This document shows, piece after piece, positions 57,656 to 64,000 of a DNA stretch of 64,000 nucleotides. Position numbers and translations under genes: made by a program. This DNA is from Agapanthus africanus (Eukaryota; Streptophyta; Magnoliopsida; Asparagales; Amaryllidaceae), in NCBI GenBank assembly GCA_030015575.1, contig JASDDO010000014.1, forward strand, positions 165,387,911 to 165,451,910. Direction: 5' to 3'. How positions within the stretch are numbered: the first letter of the stretch is position 1; each line of letters begins with the position of its first letter. Under the pieces are notes generated by a model that saw nothing but the letters and a program-made list of their open reading frames with translations, was not told the origin of the DNA and did not search any database.

Positions 57656-58526
57656 AATGGGAAAGAATTAGATTCTCATCGGGAAGATTCTGTTCTTTAG
57701 ACACAGAATCTAGGGGAAAGAATTAGATTAAAAGAAAAGGAGAGAAAAAGAACATACGTTTTAGGAATTTAATACCTCGAAAAATAAGGGTTTAACCCTA
57801 CATGAAAGAACATCGTTCTTATTAAAAGAACAGATGAATTTAGTTCTCTAAAAAAATCGATCCCAGATCTTCAAAATAGAGATCTTCGTGATCCTTAAGG
57901 GCCAAAACGTCATTAACAAAGATTATATCTCAAAAAGAAAGGAGTTCAACGCCTCATGTGTTTCCTACATGAGCGTCGAGCAAAAGGAGCTCAGCGCCTC
58001 ACGTGCTTCCCACGTGAGCGCTCTAAACAAATTGCTCAGAGCCTCACGTGCTTCCCACATGAACGCCCAAAAACAAATACTCGGTGCCTCATGTGCTTCC
58101 CACATGAACGCCTAAAAAATAAACGCTTAGCGCCTCACGTGCTTCCCACGTGAGCGCCCAAAACAGAAGACTCAGTGCCTCACGTAAAACACACTTAAGC
58201 GATGTATAAAGTGTTGAGCACTGTAAATTTAGTCAAAATGATTAAGTGCCAGCACTGATTGGGTAGCGCCCATGTCTGAAAGCCTCACTTGATACACACG
58301 TGAGCGCCAGAGCAGCAAATAAGTGCTTAGCACTTCTAAATAAAGGGAGAAAGCCCAAGACTGAGCCCAAATTTGCTAAATCCTTCAGAAGTTCTCTTGC
58401 AGCCGAACCCAAATGCTCTGTTGTTGGATCTTAACTAAAATTTAACGATCCTTAAAATATTGTGAAGTTGATCTTAGTCTTAAATAAGACTAACGTATCC
58501 TTAGTTAAAATAAATTGAGCCCAAAT
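57656..58526 (-). mobile_element. Family Y LTR fragment
   Basis: GAATTAGATTC and AAGAACATCGTTCTT words lead into an array of CCTCACGTGCTTCCCACGTG units with GAGCGC (57945-58320). The end segment GTTGATCTTAGTCTTAAATA, GACTAACGTATCC matches 48540-48620 of the nested Y copy. It is broken at 58527 by a Z LTR and its left end is missing. Confidence 0.65.
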
Positions 58527-61500
58527 TGTAATACCCAGCCCCTTTTCGTACGCCTATGTTTGTATTTCCTTTCACCTATAATTGGTATTTATAATTATTA
58601 ATTATTTTAAAATTTTCCAACCAATTTTAGTTTATCCCACAGCCCAAATTTCAAGCCCAGCACCCCCATTCCCTTCCCCTACATAATAAATTAGTTTCCC
58701 TTTTAAATTAAAACCCATTTTTGTTTCAATAGAACCCAAGCCCTTTTTAATAAATTCACTTCCTATTAAACATAGCCCAGCGCTTTTCTTCAAGCCCGGC
58801 CCTCACCCTCTTTTCCTCACAATTCTTTTAATTTCCAAAACCACATCCTATTTTTCTAACCTATCTTTCCCTCAGCCACTACCCATTTTCTTACCTAGTA
58901 TTATAAAGAATTAAACCCTGGCCCATTCTTTATTTTTCTTCTCATATTAACCATACATTTTCAACTCAGCCCGGCCCCCCTCATCTTTTTTTATTTTGTT
59001 ATTTTCCTTTTAATTTCCTCGGCCCGGCCCACACACTCACACAGCAGCCACTCCTCTATTTAAATCATTTTTTTTCTCTTTTGTCTGATGGCCCAGCCCG
59101 CTCTCGGCCTGCTCCCATTTCCTTCGACCCGCTTCACGCGACCCGACCCGCTCCTGTTTATCTCCCTTTCACCTCCAACGGCTACTTTCTTTCCCCCGCT
59201 CGCGACCCTTTCCTTCGCCGCAGCCCACGCCGCCTCCTCCGCCCTCGCTCGCGCGAGCGTTACCCACGACGCGCGCGTTTTCCCCCACGACCCTCTCTCC
59301 TCTACCCACTACTCACTCGTTCTCATTTTCCTTCCCTTCTCGATACACCCCCGACCCACGCACCCATCATCGACCTCCTCCTCTCTTCATCCGCCACCTC
59401 CCATCACCGTGACCCCATAACCACACCTTCCTCGTCGTCAACAGCACCACCATCACCTCGTACAACCCACACCCGAGCACCCCCTGTCGAGCGCCCTGCA
59501 CACCAACCCTGCACCCGAGCTCGGCCACCCCTGTGCCGACAACCGGCGAACCCCTCGTCGTCGTCGTCGTCATCCCTCTCACTCTCTCTTCCCCTGCAAC
59601 CCATCACCCTATCTCTCCCCTGTTTCTCTCTCCCTCTCCCTCGTTCTCTCTGTGTCCTCTCTCAACTCTCTCTCTCTCTCTGTTCTCATTCTCTCTCTCT
59701 CTCTCAGTTCTCTCGTTCTCTCTCTCTCAGTTCTCTCATTCTCTCTCTCTCTCTCAGTTCACTCATTCCCCCCCTCTCTCTCAGTTCACTCACTCACACT
59801 CTCTCTCAGTTCTCTCACTCTCTCTCTCTCTCTAACACCCGCTCTACCGTCCACCACAGCGAGCAACTCCACATCAACGACCACCACCCTCGCCGACAAG
59901 ACCCCAATAACCAAGCCGCCGCTGCCGAGACACGAGTTCGAGCCAAATCAAGTTGCCGTGCCGCGCGTGTGTCGCGCGTTCGTGATGTCACCGTCACCGT
60001 ACACCCCCGGGATATCTCCAGGCAAGTATTTTACTTGCTTACATGCTATTTTACCTAAGTTACAATCGCTAAGTACATAGATTATAAGTTACAGTTTAAA
60101 CTAATTGTGTGCCATAACCTGCTCGACGCGTGTTCCCAAAGGAAATATTTTTCTAAATTGACGGAACTGGATTAATTACTTTGGCCCTTGCTGTGACGAA
60201 TGCTTTGTGCAAGTTTCGCTGGAAAATATGACCGTTAACGACTAAAACAACTACCCTCAAGTTTAACCGTAAAACTGGAATTCTCTTGTACCTGAAAACC
60301 GTTAAATTCACCATAAATCATATACATGCTATAATGATGCGTTCAAGGGCTCAAATCGAAGCCGACTCGACGAGATTTAACTCTGTGCAAGTTTATAATG
60401 GTTTCTGTAATTAAACGGTGTCAATATTTGGATCGGAATGCGACTCTGGACTGCAGTCCAGAGCAACTTCAAGTGCTGCTTGCTGTTCCGTAATGGGTAC
60501 CACAGGATTTCCTTAACTTGTAAGTTGCGGAACTCCGCTGTTTATTATAGGTAAACCTGTTAGCTAGACAACACAAGTAGTTTCATGCTGTTTCGTCATC
60601 ATTTACTATTTAATCTGCAATTTAAAAGATCGGGACGCATAACAGTCCCAGCAGAATCAGAACTGACATATTGGTATTGAATAGTGTATATCTCCTGACG
60701 TCCAGATGCGATTGAAGATCCGTCTATTGCGTTGAAAACCTTATTGAAAACCCTAGGTTTCATACAACTGTAACATCACTAAAATATGATCCCAACTGGG
60801 ATTAAAATGCGTTGCGAAACGGACTTTTGATTCTGAAACCGGATTTCCAGCCGCGAGCGCTTAAAATGAAATGGTTATAATTAATGATCCTGGAACCCGA
60901 TTGGCATGAAACTAAATTCAATGGTTAGATAACTGAACATACTGTTTATTCCCCGTTCATTGTTTCATTAAACTGTAAACATATGACTCATGATAAATTG
61001 TGCAAGTGATAGAATACTGTTTTTGTGACACCTTAATCGTGCTTCATAGACTGTTTACGTATCATATCATACTCATATCATTGTAGTGATAACCTAGTGA
61101 TATCGTGCATTTACCCAGTGTTAGATTTTAGTGATGATTGTGGCAACTACGTCAGTGTTTGTGTATCTGTGATTAAGTGAAAGTGATACGTACTTGTACA
61201 CAATCAGTGACCCTATTATTCTATTGCATTGTTGACGTCTGTGGGATGCGTGTACGTGTGACTATAAGTGGTATGGGACACTTATGGAAGCGCTTGCACG
61301 GGCGTCGCAGATAAGACACCAGACACTGCCATTTATCTTAGTTATTAGTCGGGACGTGCTTGATGGATGTCCTGCCTCCAGTTCTCGCGCAGATTTGTCA
61401 CGGATCGATTAGTATTTAGGGTTATGGTTAGCGTTTGATGTAGACCATGGGGTGTGGGGTAGTTTAAGTGTGTGTTCAACAGAATCTCGGGAGTCCCATG

Positions 61501-61551
61501 TCGGCTTATATATTTAGGGAGTTATATGGAGATTTACAGGGTATGTGATAT
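58527..61551 (+). mobile_element. Family Z LTR, plus strand, 3' end displaced
   Basis: It starts TGTAATACCCAGCCCC; one target-duplication arm would be CAAAT (58522-58526). It has a CT-rich, GC-rich 5' third (58980-60000), the conserved CCAGGCAAGTATTTTACTTG at 60018, the palindrome CTCTGGACTGCAGTCCAGAG at 60444, and the box GGTGTGGGGTAGTTTAAG at 61451. The next Z copy interrupts it at 61552, so the rest lies beyond the window. Confidence 0.8.
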
Positions 61552-63740
61552 TGTCACGCCCCGCTTTCCAAAATACGGAATACGAGGGGTAGACAAGGCC
61601 AGCCATGCTCCTACGGTCAAGGAAAAGTCATGCCGTAGTCACACTTCGGCTTCTAGTTTATCATGGTAAACAGTAGATGATGCGCAGGTAATGAGAAATG
61701 CAGTAACTGAAAGAAACAATAATATAAACTGACCTGAAGTGGAATAAATGAAAGTAACTCGGAAAGGCAAGTCAAGAAGTCTGTGATGCACGTCTAGTTC
61801 TGATCCAGGCTAAATCTTCTCCTCACTCTGAGCATGCATACTCAGGTCGTCAGAGCGACACAATAGCAATATAATATATATATAAAATCAAGTGACAGTT
61901 CTAACGGTGGTATTAGATATGAACAACAGTAAAATCAATGAAAGCATGAATATGAATGTGCAGTAATCAATGCAGCGGAACAGTAAATCAGTATAACGAT
62001 ATGTCACGTATGCCACACAGTATATAAGGAATAAAAATGCCAGTATCCCTATCAGTCTCTAAGTCTCACTGTACAGGTCACTAAGCCTATCGTCAGTCCA
62101 AGTGTGAGAGTCAACCACTCGCGAGTGTCCTCCACCCAAGGGTAGAACCCAAGGGCAAGGGACCACGGGCCCAACATGTAACGAGAATATCACGGTGTAT
62201 ATATCACATACCCTGTAAAACTCCATATAACTCCCTAAATATATAAGCCGGCATGGGACTCCCGAGATTCTGTTGAACTCACACTTAGACTACCCCACAC
62301 CCCGTGGTCTACATCAAACGCTAACCATCACCCTAAATACTAATCGATCCGTGACAAGTCTGTGCGAGAACTGGAGGCAGGACCTCCATCAAGCACGTCC
62401 CGACCAATACCTAAGATAAATGGCAGTGTCGGATGCCTTATCTGTGACACCCGTGCAAGCGCTTCCATAAGTGTCCAATACCACTTATAGTCACACGCAC
62501 ACGCATCCCACAGACGTCGACAATGCAATAGAACAATAGGGTCACTGATTGTGTACAAATACGTATCACTTTAACTTAATCACGGATACACGAACACTGA
62601 CGTACTTGCCACAATCATCACTAAAATCTAACACTGGGTGAATGCACGATATCACTAGGTTATCACTACAATGATATGGGTATGATGTGATGCATGAACA
62701 GTATAAGAAGCACAATTAAGGTGTCATAAAACAATAGTCTATCACTTGCACGATTTATCATGAAACGTACATTTATAATTTAGCGAAACGATAAACAGGT
62801 AGTAATTAGTATGTTCAGTTATCCATCCATAGAATTTTGTTTCAAGCCAATCGGGTTCCAGGATCAATAGTTATAACCATTTCATTTTAAGCGCTCGCGG
62901 CTGGAAATCCGGTTTCGGAATCAGAAGTCCGTTTCACAACGCATTTTAATCCCAGTTGGGATCATATTTTAGCAACACTACAGTTGGATGAAATCTAGGG
63001 TTTTCGGTAATGTTTTCAACTCAACAGACGTATTGTCAATCGCATCTATACGTTAGGAGTTATAATCTGTTTAATATTAACATGTCAATTCTGATTCTGC
63101 TGGGACTGTTATGCGTCCCGATCCTTTAAATTACAGATTAAATATCAAACGGTGACGAAACAGAATAAAACCAATTGTGTTGTCTAGCTAACAGAGTTAC
63201 CTATAATAAGCAGTGGAGTTCCGCAACCTACGAGTTAAGGAAAACCTATGGTATCCAATACGGAACAGCAAGCACGACTGGAGTCGCTCTGGACTGCAGT
63301 CCAGAGTCGTACTCCGATACGAACATCCTCCCAATTTAAGTACAGGAATATCAGGAAACTCATATAGGGTTAAAGTTCGTCGAGTTAGCTTCGATTTGAG
63401 CCCTCGAACGCACCATTCTAATATGTATATGATTTATGGTGAATTTAACTGTTTTCAGGTGCAACAGAATTACAGTTTTACGGTTAAACTTGGGGGTAGT
63501 TGTTTTAGTCGTTAACGATCAAATTATCCCACGAAATTCATACACTAAGTTCAAAGCCATACGGGCCAAGCAAAACTATTTAGTTCCGCCAAATTTGATA
63601 ATGATTTCCTAAGGGAGCAAGCATCGAACAGTTACGATACATAATTTATCTAAACTTGCAACTTATGATATATGTAATTAAAGATCGTGACTTAGGTAAA
63701 TAGCATGTAAGCAAGTCGAAAACTTGCCTGGAGGCGACTC
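60010..63740. repeat. Large inverted repeat, about 1.5-kb arms, formed by two Z LTRs
   Basis: The arm 60010-61551 is matched in reverse by 62201 to about 63740, from the edge ATATCACATACCCTGTAAA at the inner end to CTCCAGGCAAGT at the outer end. The spacer of 649 bp is the 3' end of the minus-strand copy. Confidence 0.85.
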
Positions 63741-64000
63741 GGGGATGCACGGCAGCGACGCGGTCTATTGTGATGGCCCGACGCGATCACGACAAGTATT
63801 GGCCTCGGCTCGATCTTGGCTCGGCCTCGGAGCTTGGACTAGGCTAGAAGCTCGAGCTTGGCATCAAAGACTCGGTTGCTGGGGCTGGGGATCGCTGATG
63901 CTTTCGAGGCCGACAGAGAGATTGCAGAGGGAGAGAGGAAGTGTGTATATGCAGAGAGAGAGAGAGAGAGAGAGAGAGTTAGAGAGAGACAGTGAGTGAG
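61552..64000 (-). mobile_element. Family Z LTR, minus strand, runs off the window
   Basis: It begins TGTCACGCCCCGCTTTCC and carries GGCCAGCCATGCTCCTACGG like the Z copy at 24954. It includes the palindrome at 63287-63306, the box on the minus strand near 62280-62304, and the reversed CAGGCAAGT at 63724. It is inserted in the plus-strand Z copy; the expected target duplication is GATAT (61547-61551). The far end is outside. Confidence 0.8.
63955..63978. repeat. (GA)n microsatellite
   Basis: An uninterrupted GA run lies in the purine-rich block of the Z LTR, counterpart of the CT-rich leader in the other copies. Confidence 0.9.

Noticed and set aside
59081..60058. 325-codon open frame rich in Ser, Pro, Arg and Leu
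   Set aside because: It lies in the CT-rich leader of a Z LTR, where stop codons are rare by composition. No domain is seen, and the other Z copies do not keep the frame.

Overview
This is a gene-poor, repeat-dense stretch of nuclear DNA from a flowering plant, probably one with a large genome. The grounds are eukaryotic organisation with introns, and the mix of CACTA (En/Spm) DNA transposons with long-LTR Ty3/gypsy elements of Tat/Ogre-like, Tekay/Del-like and Athila-like type. There are also tRNA primer-binding sites, a tRNA-derived SINE and a MITE. The species cannot be named from this sequence. Only one convincing small host-type gene is seen: a secreted Cys-rich peptide at 8661-8936 on the minus strand, with a TATA box and a poly(A) signal.

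Layout. 1-3300 (+) holds decayed Tat-type gag, protease and reverse transcriptase, followed by a 27-bp tandem repeat. 3600-6960 (-) is an antisense pseudogene with plant-mobile-domain features, such as occurs as an extra ORF in Tat-lineage elements. 7000-10028 is AT-rich and holds the small gene and a SINE. 10029-23004 is a CACTA element on the minus strand (CACTA1) with a TNP2-type transposase, a Transposase_24-type second gene, a tandemly duplicated mini-exon, a two-hairpin leader and a telomere-like tract. It is broken by a palindrome-rich LTR fragment ('family Y'), itself split by a solo LTR ('family Z', exact 5-bp TSD). 23005-34830 holds a MITE, a second Z LTR, a remnant with an initiator-tRNA-type PBS, an intact 3.7-kb Y solo LTR (TSD GGACT) and the tail of a Tekay-like LTR ('family X'). 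34831-37704 is the 5' half of a second CACTA (CACTA2, +). It is interrupted by an unclassified insert that contains an Athila-like element (39312-56793, -). One LTR of that element contains a gag-only Tekay-like element (45818-55737, -), one of whose LTRs contains another Y solo LTR (46526-49039). Three nesting levels are proven or supported by target duplications. 57485-64000 holds a further Y fragment and two Z LTRs in opposite orientation, forming a hairpin with arms of about 1.5 kb.

Most notable: (1) both CACTA elements carry the same 5' architecture, namely telomere-like TTAGGG tract, stem H1, stem H2, then the transposase start, with stems preserved although the sequence has diverged. 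(2) The Y LTRs consist almost entirely of arrays of short palindromic words (23 CACGTG in one copy, GAATTAAATTC, GGAC-n-GTCC and others), with compensatory changes between arms. (3) The Athila-like element encodes an unidentified modular acidic protein broken by a 22-bp duplication.

All coordinates and alignments were made by eye. Family names rest on motifs and structure, not on database searches.
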